Assembly (NCBI GenBank): GCA_024372625.1
Contig: CP099605.1
Span: 2,897,001 to 2,961,000 of the forward strand
From: Comamonadaceae bacterium OTU4NAUVB1
Lineage (GTDB): Bacteria > Pseudomonadota > Gammaproteobacteria > Burkholderiales > Burkholderiaceae_C
Reading direction: 5' to 3'
DNA length: 64,000 nt
A program made the translations under genes and the position numbers. Positions 25,743-36,116 of this stretch are shown piece by piece. Within the stretch, counting starts at the first letter, position 1. Each line of letters opens with the position of its first letter. Below the pieces are notes generated by a model. That model saw only the letters and a list, made by a program, of their open reading frames with translations. It did not search any database and had not been told where the DNA came from.

Positions 25743-27074
25743 TTATTGCTTGGAGACGCGCCAGACGGCGTTGCCGACGTCGTCGGCCACCAGCAGGGCG
25801 CCCGACTTGTCCAGCGCCACGCCGACCGGGCGGCCCTGGGCCTTGCCGTCGGCGCTCAGGAAGCCGCTGAGCACCTCGACCGGCTTGCCCGCCGGCTTGC
25901 CGCCGATGAAGGGCACGAACACCACGTTGTAGCCCGACATCGGCTTGCGGTTCCACGAACCGTGCTGGCCGACGAAGGCACCCTGGGCGAATTCCGGCGG
26001 CATGCCGCGCGCGCTGGAGAAGGTCAGGCCCAGCGCGGCGACGTGCGTGCCCAGCGCGTAGTCGGGCGCGATGGCCTTGGCCACCATGTCCGGGCGCTGC
26101 GGCTGCACGCGGGCATCGACCGTGCCGCCGTAGTAGCTCCACGGCCAGCCGTAGAAGCCGCCGTCCTTGACCGAGGTCAGGTAGTCGGGCACCAGGTCGC
26201 TGCCGATCTCGTCGCGCTCGTTGGCCACGGTCCACAGCACGTTGGTGTCGGGCTCCCAGGCCATGCCGTTGGGATTGCGCAGGCCGCTGGCGAACGGGCG
26301 CTTCTGGCCGCTCTTCGTGTCGACTTCCCAGATCGCGGCGCGGCCTTCCTCGGCCTGCATGCCGTTCTCGCCGATGTTGCTGTTGGAGCCGACCGTCACG
26401 TAGAGCTTGGCGCCGTCGCGGCTGGCGATGACGTTCTTGGTCCAGTGGTGGTTGATGCCCGCGGGCAGGTCGGTCACCTTGACCGGCACGGCGGTGCTCG
26501 CCGTCTGGCCGTCGGCGTAGGGCACCTTCACCAGCGCGTCGGCGTTGGCGATGAACAGTTCGCCGTTCACCAGCGCGACGCCGAAGGGCGAATTCAGACC
26601 CTGCAGGAACACGTTGCGCGTCTCGGCGACGCCGTCGTTGTCGGCATCGCGCAGCAGCGTGATGCGGTTGGCGCTGGGCACCTCGGCGCCGGCCCGCTTC
26701 ATGACCAGACCCTGCACCACGCCCTTGGCCTTGTCGAACAGGTCCTTCTCGGCCTGCGGGGCGCCCGGCTCCTTGGGCGGCTTGTTGCTCTCCACCACCA
26801 GCACGTCGCCGTTGGGCAGCGTGTAGACCCAGCGCGGGTGGTCCAGCCCCCGGGCCAGCGCCACCACCTTGAAGCCCGACGCCGCGGTCGGCCCGGCGGT
26901 GTCGTTCCAGCCGCTGGCCTCGGCGATCTTCAGGGTCGGGATGAGCGTCTTGTTGGGGGCGGGCAGCTGCGGATTGGGACCGACGCCGGCCTCGAACGGC
27001 AGCTTGGCGGTTTCGCCGCAGGCCGCGACCAGCAGGGCGGCCAGCGGAATCAGGCAGAGACGGGGGAAGTTCAT
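25743..27074 (-). CDS. PQQ-type sugar (sorbosone) dehydrogenase, lipoprotein
   Basis: 443-residue exported beta-propeller. The N-terminus is a lipoprotein signal (LAALLVAAC, lipid Cys at about residue 19). The propeller carries the family blocks [43 protein letters not shown] and [10 protein letters not shown], typical of sorbosone/glucose dehydrogenases that use PQQ in the periplasm. The His in INHHW is a likely catalytic base. AAGGA precedes the ATG at 27074. No PQQ synthesis genes are nearby. Converges with the oxidoreductase gene; diverges from the DsbD-like gene across 223 bp. Confidence 0.9.
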   Translation of the reverse strand: MNFPRLCLIPLAALLVAACGETAKLPFEAGVGPNPQLPAPNKTLIPTLKIAEASGWNDTAGPTAASGFKVVALARGLDHPRWVYTLPNGDVLVVESNKPPKEPGAPQAEKDLFDKAKGVVQGLVMKRAGAEVPSANRITLLRDADNDGVAETRNVFLQGLNSPFGVALVNGELFIANADALVKVPYADGQTASTAVPVKVTDLPAGINHHWTKNVIASRDGAKLYVTVGSNSNIGENGMQAEEGRAAIWEVDTKSGQKRPFASGLRNPNGMAWEPDTNVLWTVANERDEIGSDLVPDYLTSVKDGGFYGWPWSYYGGTVDARVQPQRPDMVAKAIAPDYALGTHVAALGLTFSSARGMPPEFAQGAFVGQHGSWNRKPMSGYNVVFVPFIGGKPAGKPVEVLSGFLSADGKAQGRPVGVALDKSGALLVADDVGNAVWRVSKQ

Positions 27075-27297
27075 GGCGAAGGTCCTTGGGAAGCAGGGCG
27101 GCGGCGCGGACGCGCGCCGGGAGTGGTCGCCAGCATCGGGTCGCCGGCGGCGGCCCCCTGTCGGCTGCCGGCGCGTCGTTTCGTGGGCAATCGGAAAGGC
27201 GTCGTGGCGCGTGCGACGCTTACCATCGGCCTCGCGGTCCGGCGGCGCGTTCAGGAACCCCGGAACCATCCGGCCGCCCCTTGCTCCGAATGCCGGC

Positions 27298-29514
27298 ATG
27301 CCACGCTACCGCCTCCCCCGCTCGTTCGCCTCCGTCCTGATCCCGTTCATGCTCGCCCTGGGCGGCGCGATGCCGGTCGCGGCGCAGCTCGCCCTGCCCG
27401 CGCGCGCCGCGCCGGCCTCGCCGGTGGTGACGACGCCGCACGTGCGCGCCGAACTGGTCGCCCAGGCGCCCGACGGCGTCGCGCCCGGCGCGCCGCTGCA
27501 GGTCGGCCTGCGCATCGTCCATCAGCCCGGCTGGCACACCTACTGGAAGAACGCCGGCGATTCCGGCCTGCCCACCGAGCTGGCCTGGACCCTGCCTCCC
27601 GGCATCTCGGCGGGCGACATCGCCTGGCCGGTGCCCCGGAAGATCGCGATCGGCACGCTGGCCAACCACGGCTACGAGGGCACGGTGCTGCTGCCGGTGC
27701 CGCTGACCGTGGCGCCGGACTTCGCGCCCCCGGCCGCGCTCGCCGGCGCGCCGTCGGTCGACCTCCGCCTGAAGGCCTCCTGGCTGGTCTGCCGCCAGGA
27801 ATGCATTCCCGAGGAAGGCGAATTCGCGCTGCGGCTGCCGGTGCGCGGCTCGACCGCGCTGGACGCCGGCGCCTTCGAGGCCGCGCGGGCCGCGCAGCCG
27901 GTGGCGCTGGCCGCGCCGGGCCGCGTCGAGATCGACGGCGCCACGCTGCGCGTGCAGCTCGACGACCTGCCGCCGGCGGCGCGCGGCCGCTCGCTCGAAC
28001 TCTTTTTCGAGACCGCCGACGTGATCCGCACCGCCGCGACGCCGCAGCAGTCGTGGGACGGCGGACGCTGGCGCGCGACCGTGCCACTGGCCGACCACCG
28101 CAGCGCCAGCCCCGCCGAGATGCCGGTCGTGGTGGCGCTGGCCGAGGCCGACCGCCGCGACGGCGCCCCCATCGCCTGGCGCGCCGTCGCCCCGGTCAGC
28201 GGCACGTGGCCGGCCACGCCGGCGCCGGCCACCGTCTCCCCCGCCCTGCAGGCGGCGCTCGCGGCCAACCTCGCCGCGCCGTTGCCGGCGCCCGCCGCCG
28301 GCTTCTTCGCCGCGCTGCTCGGCGCCCTGCTCGGCGGCCTGCTGCTCAACCTGATGCCGTGCGTGTTCCCGGTGCTGGCGATCAAGGTGCTGGGCTTCGC
28401 ACGCCATGGCGGGGACCGCGCCGGCCACCGCCGGGCCGGCCTGGCCTACACCGCCGGCGTGCTGGCCTCGTTCCTGGCGCTGGGCGCGGCCATGCTGGCC
28501 CTGCGCGCGGCCGGATCGCAGCTCGGCTGGGGCTTCCAGTTGCAGTCGCCGGCCGTGGTGGCGGCGCTGGCGGCGCTGTTCACGCTGATCGGGCTGAACC
28601 TGGCGGGCCTCTTCGAGGTGCGCATGCCCGGCACCGCCTCGCTCGGCGGCCTGCGGGCCCGCCACCCGCGCGTCGACGACTTCCTCTCGGGCGTGCTGGC
28701 GGTGGTGGTCGCCTCGCCCTGCACCGCGCCGTTCATGGGCGCCTCGCTGGGACTGGCCGTCGGCCTGCCGCCGGCGCAGGCGCTGGCGCTGTTCGCGGCG
28801 CTGGGCCTGGGGCTCGCGCTGCCCTACCTGGTGGCGAGCTTCGTGCCGGCGGTGGCGCGCCGGCTGCCCCGGCCCGGCGCCTGGATGGACACCCTGCGCC
28901 GGCTGCTGGCCTTTCCGATGTTCGCCACCGTCGCGTGGCTGGTCTGGGTGCTGGGCCGCCAGAGCGGCGTCGACGGCGCCGGCGCGCTGCTGGCGCTGCT
29001 GGTGTGCCTGGCCGCGGTGGCCTGGGCCTTCACGCTGCGCGGGCGGACGCGCCTGGGGTTGGCCGGCGCGCTGCTGGCCGTGACGGCGCTGACGGCGGCG
29101 GCCCTGGGCGGCAACATCGTCGATCCGGCGCCGCCGGCCTCGGCGGGCGGCGCCCCCGGAGCGGGCGTGGCCGACGCGCGCTGGCAGCCCTGGTCGGTGC
29201 GGCGCGTGGCCGAGCTGCACGCGCAGGGCCGTCCGGTGTTCGTCGACTTCACCGCCGCCTGGTGCGTCACCTGCCAGTACAACAAGCAGACGACGCTGGC
29301 CGACACCGCGCTGCTGGCCGAGTTCGACACCCGCCGCGTCGCCCTGCTGCGCGCCGACTGGACGCGCCAGGATCCGGCCATCACCGCCGCCCTGGCGGCC
29401 CTGGGGCGCAGCGGCGTGCCGGTCTACGTGCTGCAGGCGCCGGGCCGCGCGCCGGTGGTGCTCTCGGAGATCCTGGGCCGCGACGAGGTGCGCGCGGCGC
29501 TGGCCGGCCTCTGA
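27298..29514 (+). CDS. DsbD/ScsB-like thiol:disulfide interchange protein
   Basis: 738-residue inner-membrane protein that passes electrons from cytoplasmic thioredoxin to periplasmic substrates. The order is: signal peptide (1-29), periplasmic N-domain with Cys in [13 protein letters not shown], an eight-segment membrane domain (about 335-620) with the redox Cys in [10 protein letters not shown] and SPCTAPFMG, and a C-terminal thioredoxin domain with Cys-Val-Thr-Cys in [10 protein letters not shown]. All three redox pairs are present. The ATG at 27298 was chosen because the signal peptide begins there. It is followed 109 bp later by a periplasmic redoxin gene, its possible client. Confidence 0.92.
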   Translation: MPRYRLPRSFASVLIPFMLALGGAMPVAAQLALPARAAPASPVVTTPHVRAELVAQAPDGVAPGAPLQVGLRIVHQPGWHTYWKNAGDSGLPTELAWTLPPGISAGDIAWPVPRKIAIGTLANHGYEGTVLLPVPLTVAPDFAPPAALAGAPSVDLRLKASWLVCRQECIPEEGEFALRLPVRGSTALDAGAFEAARAAQPVALAAPGRVEIDGATLRVQLDDLPPAARGRSLELFFETADVIRTAATPQQSWDGGRWRATVPLADHRSASPAEMPVVVALAEADRRDGAPIAWRAVAPVSGTWPATPAPATVSPALQAALAANLAAPLPAPAAGFFAALLGALLGGLLLNLMPCVFPVLAIKVLGFARHGGDRAGHRRAGLAYTAGVLASFLALGAAMLALRAAGSQLGWGFQLQSPAVVAALAALFTLIGLNLAGLFEVRMPGTASLGGLRARHPRVDDFLSGVLAVVVASPCTAPFMGASLGLAVGLPPAQALALFAALGLGLALPYLVASFVPAVARRLPRPGAWMDTLRRLLAFPMFATVAWLVWVLGRQSGVDGAGALLALLVCLAAVAWAFTLRGRTRLGLAGALLAVTALTAAALGGNIVDPAPPASAGGAPGAGVADARWQPWSVRRVAELHAQGRPVFVDFTAAWCVTCQYNKQTTLADTALLAEFDTRRVALLRADWTRQDPAITAALAALGRSGVPVYVLQAPGRAPVVLSEILGRDEVRAALAGL

Positions 29515-29623
29515 CCGTCGCCAAGCCCCTGCCGGTGGCGCGGCTTGCCGCCCTTTCCCGAGCAAAGCATCCTAAGCTCGGGCGGCCATTCGGTTTTTCA
29601 GGATTCCCAGGAGTCTTCAAGTC

Positions 29624-30316
29624 ATGCCCTCCCTGTCCTCTTCGGCAGCCCGCTCGGCCGAGATCGCCCGCAATGCCCAGGCCGCGCTCACCCGCGCCTC
29701 GCGCCGCGCCGTCATGGCCGCCGCCGTCGCCCTGGGCGCGACGCTGCTGGCGGCAGCGCCCGCCCACGCGGTGCCCTCGGTCGGCGAGAAGGCGCCCGAT
29801 TTCGTCGCCACCGACACGCGCGGCGCGTCGCGCAAGCTCTCGGATTTCGCCGGCAAGTACGTGGTCCTCGAATGGACCAACCCGGGCTGTCCCTTCGTGC
29901 GCAAGCACTACGACAGCGGCAACATGCCCGCCACGCAGAAGGCCGCCACGGCGCGTGGCGCCGTCTGGCTGGCGATCAACTCGACCGAGCGCGCCGCCAG
30001 CGACCACCTGCTTCCCGCCGCCCTGGACGAATGGATGCGCCAGCGCGCCGCCGCGCCGACGGCCGTGCTGCTCGACGAGGACGGCACCATCGGCCAGGCC
30101 TACGGCGCGCGCACCACGCCGCACCTGTTCATCATCGACCCCCGGGGCGTGCTGGTGTACGTGGGCGGCATCGACAGCGTGCCCTCGGCGCGCGCGAGCG
30201 ACATCAAGACCGCCACCAACTACGTCGACCAGGCGCTCACCGAGGCGTATGGCGGCCGGCCGATCACCGCGGCGGTGACCAAGCCCTACGGCTGCAGCAT
30301 CAAGTACAAGGGCTGA
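29624..30316 (+). CDS. Exported redoxin/thioredoxin-like protein (AhpC-TSA fold)
   Basis: 230 residues. A twin-arginine-like or Sec signal ([18 protein letters not shown], cleavage near AHA at about 46) leads into a redoxin domain: [33 protein letters not shown], and the cis-Pro region [13 protein letters not shown]. The active site has one Cys (CPF) rather than CxxC, and a second conserved Cys lies at the C-terminus in PYGCSIKY. It may act as a periplasmic peroxidase or thiol reductant kept reduced by the upstream DsbD-like protein. Confidence 0.85.
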   Translation: MPSLSSSAARSAEIARNAQAALTRASRRAVMAAAVALGATLLAAAPAHAVPSVGEKAPDFVATDTRGASRKLSDFAGKYVVLEWTNPGCPFVRKHYDSGNMPATQKAATARGAVWLAINSTERAASDHLLPAALDEWMRQRAAAPTAVLLDEDGTIGQAYGARTTPHLFIIDPRGVLVYVGGIDSVPSARASDIKTATNYVDQALTEAYGGRPITAAVTKPYGCSIKYKG

Positions 30317-30380
30317 GGACGGGTCGGGCGGGTTGTCCGCACGGCCCGCCGGCGCGAAAGTCGCCTGCGACAATCCGGCG

Positions 30381-31484
30381 ATGCCCTTCGCTCCCCTGCA
30401 AAACGACACCTTCCTGCGCGCCTGCTGGCGCCAGGCCACCGACCACACGCCGGTCTGGCTGATGCGCCAGGCGGGGCGCTACCTGCCGGAATACGTCGCC
30501 ACGCGCGCCCGCGCCGGGAGCTTCATGGGCCTGGCGACCAACGTCGACCACGCCACCGAGGTCACGCTGCAGCCGCTGGAGCGCTTCCCGCTCGACGCCT
30601 CGATCCTGTTCTCCGACATCCTGACGGTGCCCGACGCCATGGGGCTGGGCCTGTCGTTCGAGGCCGGCGAGGGCCCGCGCTTCGCCCGCCCGCTGCGCGA
30701 CGAGGCCGCCGTGATGGCACTGGAGGTGCCCGACATGGCGCGCCTGCGCTACGTGTTCGACGCCGTGGCCTCGATCCGCCGCGCGCTCGACGGCCGCGTG
30801 CCGCTGATCGGTTTCTCGGGCAGTCCCTGGACGCTGGCCTGCTACATGGTCGAGGGCGCCGGCTCCAGCGACTACCGCAAGGTCAAGACGATGCTCTACG
30901 CCCGCCCGGACCTGATGCACCGCATCCTGGCGATCAACGCCGACGCGGTGGCCGACTACCTCAACGCGCAGATCGACGCCGGCGCGCAGGCCGTGATGGT
31001 GTTCGACAGCTGGGGCGGCGTGCTGGCCGACGGCGCGTTCCAGGAATTCAGCCTGGCCTACACCGCCCGCGTGCTGGCGCGCCTGAAGCGCACCGGCGCG
31101 GACGGCACGCCGGTGCCGCGCATCGTCTTCACCAAGGGCGGCGGCCTGTGGCTGGACGCCATGCGCGCGCTCGACTGCGAGGTGCTGGGCCTCGACTGGA
31201 CGGTCGACCTCGGCGCCGCGCGCGCCCGGGTCGGCGAAGGCGCCGGGGCCAAGGCGCTGCAGGGCAACATCGACCCCAACGTGCTGTTCGCGCCGCCGGA
31301 CCGCATCGAGGCCGAGGTGGCCAAGGTGCTGCAGGCCTTCGGCCGCCCGCACACCGACCGCGCCACCACCGGGCCGACGCACATCTTCAACCTCGGCCAC
31401 GGCATCAGCCAGTTCACGCCGCCCGAGCACGTCGCGGTGCTGGTCGAGGCCGTCCACACGCAGTCGCGCGCCCTGCGCGGGTGA
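30381..31484 (+). CDS. hemE: Uroporphyrinogen decarboxylase
   Basis: Removes four carboxyl groups from uroporphyrinogen III to give coproporphyrinogen III in heme synthesis. 367 residues, the normal length. Signatures are [15 protein letters not shown] (Arg residues binding substrate) and the catalytic Asp in ILFSDIL, plus [16 protein letters not shown]. The ATG at 30381 follows a GACAAT box; the ORF extends upstream without homology. HemE sits before priA as in several Burkholderiales, separated here by a 416-bp gap with DnaA boxes. Confidence 0.97.
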   Translation: MPFAPLQNDTFLRACWRQATDHTPVWLMRQAGRYLPEYVATRARAGSFMGLATNVDHATEVTLQPLERFPLDASILFSDILTVPDAMGLGLSFEAGEGPRFARPLRDEAAVMALEVPDMARLRYVFDAVASIRRALDGRVPLIGFSGSPWTLACYMVEGAGSSDYRKVKTMLYARPDLMHRILAINADAVADYLNAQIDAGAQAVMVFDSWGGVLADGAFQEFSLAYTARVLARLKRTGADGTPVPRIVFTKGGGLWLDAMRALDCEVLGLDWTVDLGAARARVGEGAGAKALQGNIDPNVLFAPPDRIEAEVAKVLQAFGRPHTDRATTGPTHIFNLGHGISQFTPPEHVAVLVEAVHTQSRALRG

Positions 31485-31900
31485 CGCGACACGGGACGTC
31501 CCGGCACCCGAGCCACAACGCGCCGGGCGTTGCAGCAGGCCGGCGGAAAAACCCCCGATTCCGGTTTGTCAAGCGCGAAATCATCTTCGGCTTCTGACTT
31601 ATGCACAAAAGATGTGGTACGGGTTTCAGGCCATGCGATGACCGGCTGGCTTTCGCTCCTAAAGGCATAGCAACGCTAAGTTGTTGATTCATATGGATTT
31701 CAGTTTTTCGATGTTTTCCGGATGCGCCCGCCAAGCCCTTGATTCACAGGGCTTTTCGACGACTCCGGCGCACCTATCAACAAAGTTATCCACAGCGGCG
31801 GTGGATGACCCGCAAAGCCCTGATAAATCAACGACTTGAAGCCTTTTCTCCGCGTACGGCCCCGGCGGCCGCCCTTCACGACACGACCCATCACATCCCC
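31485..31900. other. 416-bp intergenic region with DnaA boxes, candidate replication-related site
   Basis: No gene is visible. Two sequences fit the DnaA box TTATNCACA: TTATGCACA (31599-31607) and TTATCCACA (31786-31794). The second forms a near-perfect inverted repeat with GTGGATGA at 31801-31808. Weaker variants are TGATTCACA (31740-31748) and CTATCAACA (31774-31782). The block 31570-31850 is unusually AT-rich and has repeated TTGATT motifs and AGCCCT(T)GAT copies at 31734 and 31815. Could be an origin, a DnaA titration site or a priA control region. Confidence 0.55.
31733..31756 (+). terminator. Hairpin downstream of hemE, possible terminator
   Basis: AAGCCCT (31733-31739) and AGGGCTT (31748-31754) pair across an 8-base loop and are followed by two further T. 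The stem is short and the T-run weak; 249 bp separate it from hemE. It may equally belong to the repeat set around the DnaA boxes. Confidence 0.35.
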
Positions 31901-34027
31901 ATGACCCGGCGCCTCGACATCGCCGTCCATGCCCCGGCCCACGCCGCGCTGGGCGATCTGCTGAGCTACTCGGCCACCGAGGACCTGCCCGCCGGCACCC
32001 TGGTGCGCGTGCCGCTCGGCCGGCGCGAGGTGCTGGGCGTGGTCTGGGCGGGCGGCGAACTGGCCGGGGGCGAGGCCGAGGCGCTCAGGCCCGTCGGCGC
32101 CGCGCTCGATGCCCTGGCGCCGCTGGGCACGGCCTGGCGCGACCTGGTGGCCTTCGCGGCGCGCTACTACCAGCGTTCGCTGGGCGAGATCGCGCTTTCC
32201 GCCCTGCCGCCGCAGTTGCGCGACCTGAGCGGCGTGCAGCTGGCCCGGCGGCTCAAGCGCCGCGCCGCCGCCGCCACGGCGGCGGTCGCGTCGGCCGCCC
32301 CCGCCGCCCCGCCCGCCGTCGCCGCGACGCCCGAGCAGGCCGGCGCGCTGGCCCGCATCGACGCCGAGCCGGGTCCCTTCCTGCTGTTCGGCAGCACCGG
32401 CAGCGGCAAGACCGAGGTCTACCTGCGCGCCGTGGACGCCCTGCTCGCGCGCGACGCCAGCGCGCAGGCGCTGGTGATGGTGCCGGAGATCAACCTCACG
32501 CCGCAGCTGGAGGCACGCTTCCGGGAACGCTTCGAGCCGCGCTTCGGCGCCGACGCGGTGGTCTCGATGCACAGCGGCATGACCAACCCGCAGCGCCTGA
32601 CGAGCTGGCTGGCCGCGCACGCGGGCGTCGCGCGCATCGTGCTGGGCACGCGCATGGCGGTGTTCGCCTCGATGCCGGGGCTGCGGCTGATCGTGGTCGA
32701 CGAGGAGCACGACCCGAGCTACAAGCAGCAGGAGGGCGCGCGCTATTCGGCGCGCGACCTCGCGGTGTGGCGCGGCCGGCGCGAGGACGCCAAGGTGATC
32801 CTCGGCTCGGCGACGCCGTCGCTGGAGAGCTGGCACCGCAGCCGCCCGGCCGCCGACGGCGAGGCGACCGGGCCCTATGCGCGCCTGTGCATGCCCAGCC
32901 GCATCGGCGCGGGCGCCCTGCCGACCGTGCGGCTGGTCGACATGACCCTGCAGCCGCCCCGCACGGTGCTCTCCGGCGCGCTGCTGGAGGCCATCGGGGC
33001 GCGCATCGCGCGCGGCGAGCAGAGCATGGTGTTCCTCAACCGGCGCGGCTACGCGCCGGTGCTGGCCTGCGCCGACTGCGGCTGGAAGAGCGAATGCCCG
33101 CACTGCAGCGCCTACCGCGTGTTCCACAAGATCGACCGCACGCTGCGCTGCCACCACTGCGGCTTCACCGAGCGCGTGCCGCGCGCCTGCCCGTCGTGCG
33201 GCAACCCGGACATCGCGCCGGTCGGGCGCGGCACCGAGCGGCTGGAGGAGCACCTGGGCGAGCTGTTCGCGGCGATCGAGCGGCCCGGCGGCGGCGCGGT
33301 GCGCATCGCCCGCATCGACGCCGACAGCACGCGGGCGCAGGGCGCGCTGGAAGCGCAGCTGGCCGCCGTGCACGCCGGCGACGTCGACGTGCTGGTGGGC
33401 ACGCAGATGATCGCCAAGGGCCACGACTTCCGGCGCATCACGCTGGTGGCGGCGGTCAACCCCGACGGCGCGCTGTTCTCCAGCGACTTCCGCGCGCCCG
33501 AGCGGCTGTTCGGCCTGCTGATGCAGTCGGCCGGGCGCGCCGGGCGCGACGCCGCCTACCTGGCGGCGCAGGGCGCGACCGCCGAGATGTGGATCCAGAC
33601 GCACCACCCGGGCCACCCGCTGTTCCAGGCGCTGCGCCATCACGACTACCCGGCCTTCGCGGCGCAGGAACTCGCCGACCGCCGCGCCGCCGGCATGCCG
33701 CCCTTCGCCTTCCAGGCGCTGCTGCGCGCCGACGCCCGCACGCAGGAGGCGGCACAGGCGTTCCTGGAGGCGGCGGCCGCCGCCGCCGACGCGCTCGACG
33801 CCGGCACGGCCGAGGCGCCCGAGGTGGCGCGCTACCCGGCGGTGCCGCTGGCGATCCAGCGCGTGGCCAACGTCGAGCGCGCGCAGATGCTGGTCGAGAG
33901 CCATTCGCGCATCGCCCTGCAGCGCCTGCTCGCCGGCTGGCAGCCGCTGCTGCGCGAACTGCGCCGCACGCCCGAGGGCAAGGGCGTGATCCGCTGGCTG
34001 ATCGACGTCGATCCTCAGGGGATCTGA
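31901..34027 (+). CDS. priA: Primosomal replication protein N' (PriA helicase)
   Basis: 708-residue replication-restart helicase that reloads the replisome at repaired forks. An N-terminal DNA-binding domain (1-110) precedes the helicase core: Walker A GSTGSGKTE, DEEHD motif II, and the late motif QSAGRAGRDAAYL. Between them a zinc-binding insertion holds eight Cys (CADCGWKSECPHC, CHHCGF, CPSCG). Length is close to the family norm of about 730. The ATG at 31901 starts the conserved N-domain. An upstream region with DnaA boxes may link its expression to replication. Confidence 0.96.
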   Translation: MTRRLDIAVHAPAHAALGDLLSYSATEDLPAGTLVRVPLGRREVLGVVWAGGELAGGEAEALRPVGAALDALAPLGTAWRDLVAFAARYYQRSLGEIALSALPPQLRDLSGVQLARRLKRRAAAATAAVASAAPAAPPAVAATPEQAGALARIDAEPGPFLLFGSTGSGKTEVYLRAVDALLARDASAQALVMVPEINLTPQLEARFRERFEPRFGADAVVSMHSGMTNPQRLTSWLAAHAGVARIVLGTRMAVFASMPGLRLIVVDEEHDPSYKQQEGARYSARDLAVWRGRREDAKVILGSATPSLESWHRSRPAADGEATGPYARLCMPSRIGAGALPTVRLVDMTLQPPRTVLSGALLEAIGARIARGEQSMVFLNRRGYAPVLACADCGWKSECPHCSAYRVFHKIDRTLRCHHCGFTERVPRACPSCGNPDIAPVGRGTERLEEHLGELFAAIERPGGGAVRIARIDADSTRAQGALEAQLAAVHAGDVDVLVGTQMIAKGHDFRRITLVAAVNPDGALFSSDFRAPERLFGLLMQSAGRAGRDAAYLAAQGATAEMWIQTHHPGHPLFQALRHHDYPAFAAQELADRRAAGMPPFAFQALLRADARTQEAAQAFLEAAAAAADALDAGTAEAPEVARYPAVPLAIQRVANVERAQMLVESHSRIALQRLLAGWQPLLRELRRTPEGKGVIRWLIDVDPQGI

Positions 34028-34072
34028 GGCGGTCGCGCCGGGGCGCCGTCCTGCAAGCGGCGGGCGAGGGGC

Positions 34073-35032
34073 ATGAGAGCTTCACGCACCATGAACACCT
34101 CGATCTCGCGCGCCTTCGCGCCCGCCCGCCCGGCCTGGCGTCCGGTGGCCCTGGCCACCCTGCTGTTCGTCGCCCCGCTGGCGGCGCTCGCGCAGGCGAC
34201 GGCGACGGCGTCCCCGGGCGAGGGCGGGGACCCGGCGGCGCTGCAGGCCAAGTACCGCGCCCTGCAACCGCAGCTCCAGCGCAACGTCTTCGACCGGCCG
34301 CTGGCGCTGACCTCCAACGAGGCCTCCGGCGGCCTGAGCGGCGACATCTACGCCGTGGTCGACCATCCGATCGCCGAGGTGCGCCAGGCGATGGCGTCGC
34401 CCGCGGTCTGGTGCGAGGTGCTGATGCTGCACCTCAACACCAAGTACTGCGCGACGAGCGACGCCGGCGCCGGCGCCGCCGACGGGCGCACCGCCGCGCT
34501 CAACGTGGCGGTCGGGCGCAAGTTCGACCAGCCGCTCAAGGACGCCCAGCGCCTGGACTTCGGCTACCGCGTGGCCGCCACGCGCGCCGACTACCTCGAC
34601 GTGCGCCTGAGCGCGGCGAGCGGGCCGATGTCCACCCGCGACTACCGCATCGCGCTGGAGGCCGTGCCCGTCGACGGCGGCAAGACCTTCATCCACCTGG
34701 GCTACTCCTACGGCTACGGCACGGCGGCGCGGCTGGCCATGAAGAGCTACCTGGCGACCGTCGGCAGCGGCAAGGTCGGCTTCACCTCGACCGGGAACGA
34801 CGAGTTCATCGGCGGCGTGCGCGGGGTGGTCGAGCGCAACACCATGCGCTACTACCTGGCCATCGACGCCTACCTCGACGCCCCCGGGCCGCAGGGCCGC
34901 GAGAAGCGCCTGGGCGAGTGGTTCGACGACACCGAGCGCTACGCGCGCCAGCTCCACGAGATGGACCGCGACGACTACCTGGCGATGAAGCGCAGCGAAT
35001 TCCAGCGCCTGCAGACGGCCGCCAGACCCTGA
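34073..35032 (+). CDS. Exported protein of unknown function
   Basis: 319 residues. An N-terminal signal peptide runs to about residue 41 (LATLLFVAPLAALA). The mature protein alternates strands and helices; YAVVDHPIAEVRQAMASPAVWCEVLMLH and the GGKTFIHLGYSYGYG region recall START/SRPBCC-type lipid-binding folds, but I do not recognise the family. Starts at 34073 (GAGGGG upstream) or 34091 are both possible. It lies 45 bp after priA and ends 18 bp before the convergent AEC permease gene. Confidence 0.75.
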   Translation: MRASRTMNTSISRAFAPARPAWRPVALATLLFVAPLAALAQATATASPGEGGDPAALQAKYRALQPQLQRNVFDRPLALTSNEASGGLSGDIYAVVDHPIAEVRQAMASPAVWCEVLMLHLNTKYCATSDAGAGAADGRTAALNVAVGRKFDQPLKDAQRLDFGYRVAATRADYLDVRLSAASGPMSTRDYRIALEAVPVDGGKTFIHLGYSYGYGTAARLAMKSYLATVGSGKVGFTSTGNDEFIGGVRGVVERNTMRYYLAIDAYLDAPGPQGREKRLGEWFDDTERYARQLHEMDRDDYLAMKRSEFQRLQTAARP

Positions 35033-35050
35033 GCCCGGCGTCGGGCCGCG

Positions 35051-36064
35051 TCAGTGCAGCCACCGGGTGACCAGCGGGAAGGTGAAGAACGACCCGACCG
35101 TCGTCCACAGGATGATCCGCGCGATGCGGCCGTTGTCGGCGCCGAAGCGCTCGGCGAGCATCGACACGTTGCTCGCGCTGGGCAGCGCCGCGACCAGCAC
35201 CATGACCACCAGCGCCTCGCGGCTCACCGCCAGGCCGGCGGCCGAGGCCAGCCACGCCAGCCCACAGATCAGCAGCGGATGCGCCACCAGCTTCAGCAGC
35301 ACCACCGCCGGCACGTCGCCCATGGGCGCGCGCCGCGCCGCCAGTCCCTGGCGGGCGGCCAGCACCGCCGGACGCGCCAGCACGGCGCCGATGGTGAAGA
35401 GCGCGGCCGGCGAGGCGGCCTCGGCCAGCATGGCGACGGCGCGGTCGACCGGCCCGGGCAGCGCGAAGCCCGTCGCCGAGGCCAGCCCCCCCAGCAGGAT
35501 CGACCACGGCAGCGGGTTCACCACCACGCCCCGGAAGGCCTGGCGCAGGGCCGTCGCGACGCCCGCGCGCCCGGCGTCGCCGGCACCGGGCGGCGACGCG
35601 CCCGGGCGCCCCGCCACGCCGTCGAGCCGCGACAGCGCGATGCACAGCGACGAGGTCATCACCATGTCCAGGGTGATGGCGATGATGGCCGGGCCCAGCA
35701 CGCCCGCCCCGAGCAGTGCGGCGAACAGCGGCACGCCCATGAAGCCGGTGTTCGGGAAGGCCGCCACCAGCGCGCCGAACGCCGCGTCGTTCCAGCCCCG
35801 GCGGCCGCGCCGCGTGAGCGCGACCGTCGCACCGACCATCGTCAGGGCCCCCGCGCCCCAGACCAGGGCCACCGGGCCGTCGAGCAGCTGCGCGATCGGC
35901 GTGCGCGCGCCGAAGCGGTAGAGCATGCACGGCAGCGCGAAGAACAGCACGAAGACGTTGAGCCCGGGGATGGCGTCGATCGGCAGCACGCGCCGGCGCG
36001 CGGCGAGGTAGCCGGCCGCGACCAGGGCGAAGAAAGGCAGGGTGACGGCGAGGATCTGCAGCAT
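35051..36064 (-). CDS. AEC-family transporter
   Basis: 337-residue inner-membrane protein with about ten hydrophobic segments in two halves, the auxin-efflux-carrier fold. Landmarks are NVFVLFFALPCMLYRF and FPNTGFMGVPL (family NxxF/N-T-G signature). Bacterial members export malate, malonate or amino acids. It is 52 bp from the next upstream gene (HKD protein) on the same strand and may be co-transcribed with it. Confidence 0.88.
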   Translation of the reverse strand: MLQILAVTLPFFALVAAGYLAARRRVLPIDAIPGLNVFVLFFALPCMLYRFGARTPIAQLLDGPVALVWGAGALTMVGATVALTRRGRRGWNDAAFGALVAAFPNTGFMGVPLFAALLGAGVLGPAIIAITLDMVMTSSLCIALSRLDGVAGRPGASPPGAGDAGRAGVATALRQAFRGVVVNPLPWSILLGGLASATGFALPGPVDRAVAMLAEAASPAALFTIGAVLARPAVLAARQGLAARRAPMGDVPAVVLLKLVAHPLLICGLAWLASAAGLAVSREALVVMVLVAALPSASNVSMLAERFGADNGRIARIILWTTVGSFFTFPLVTRWLH

Positions 36065-36116
36065 GGCTCGGGAAGGCGGCTCCGGCGGGGGCTGCGATCG
36101 TACGGCCCCGCCCGGC

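Noticed and set aside
31485..31900. A dif-type or phage attachment site
   Set aside because: No XerCD-like dyad and no direct-repeat pair flanking an insert; DnaA boxes explain the structure better.
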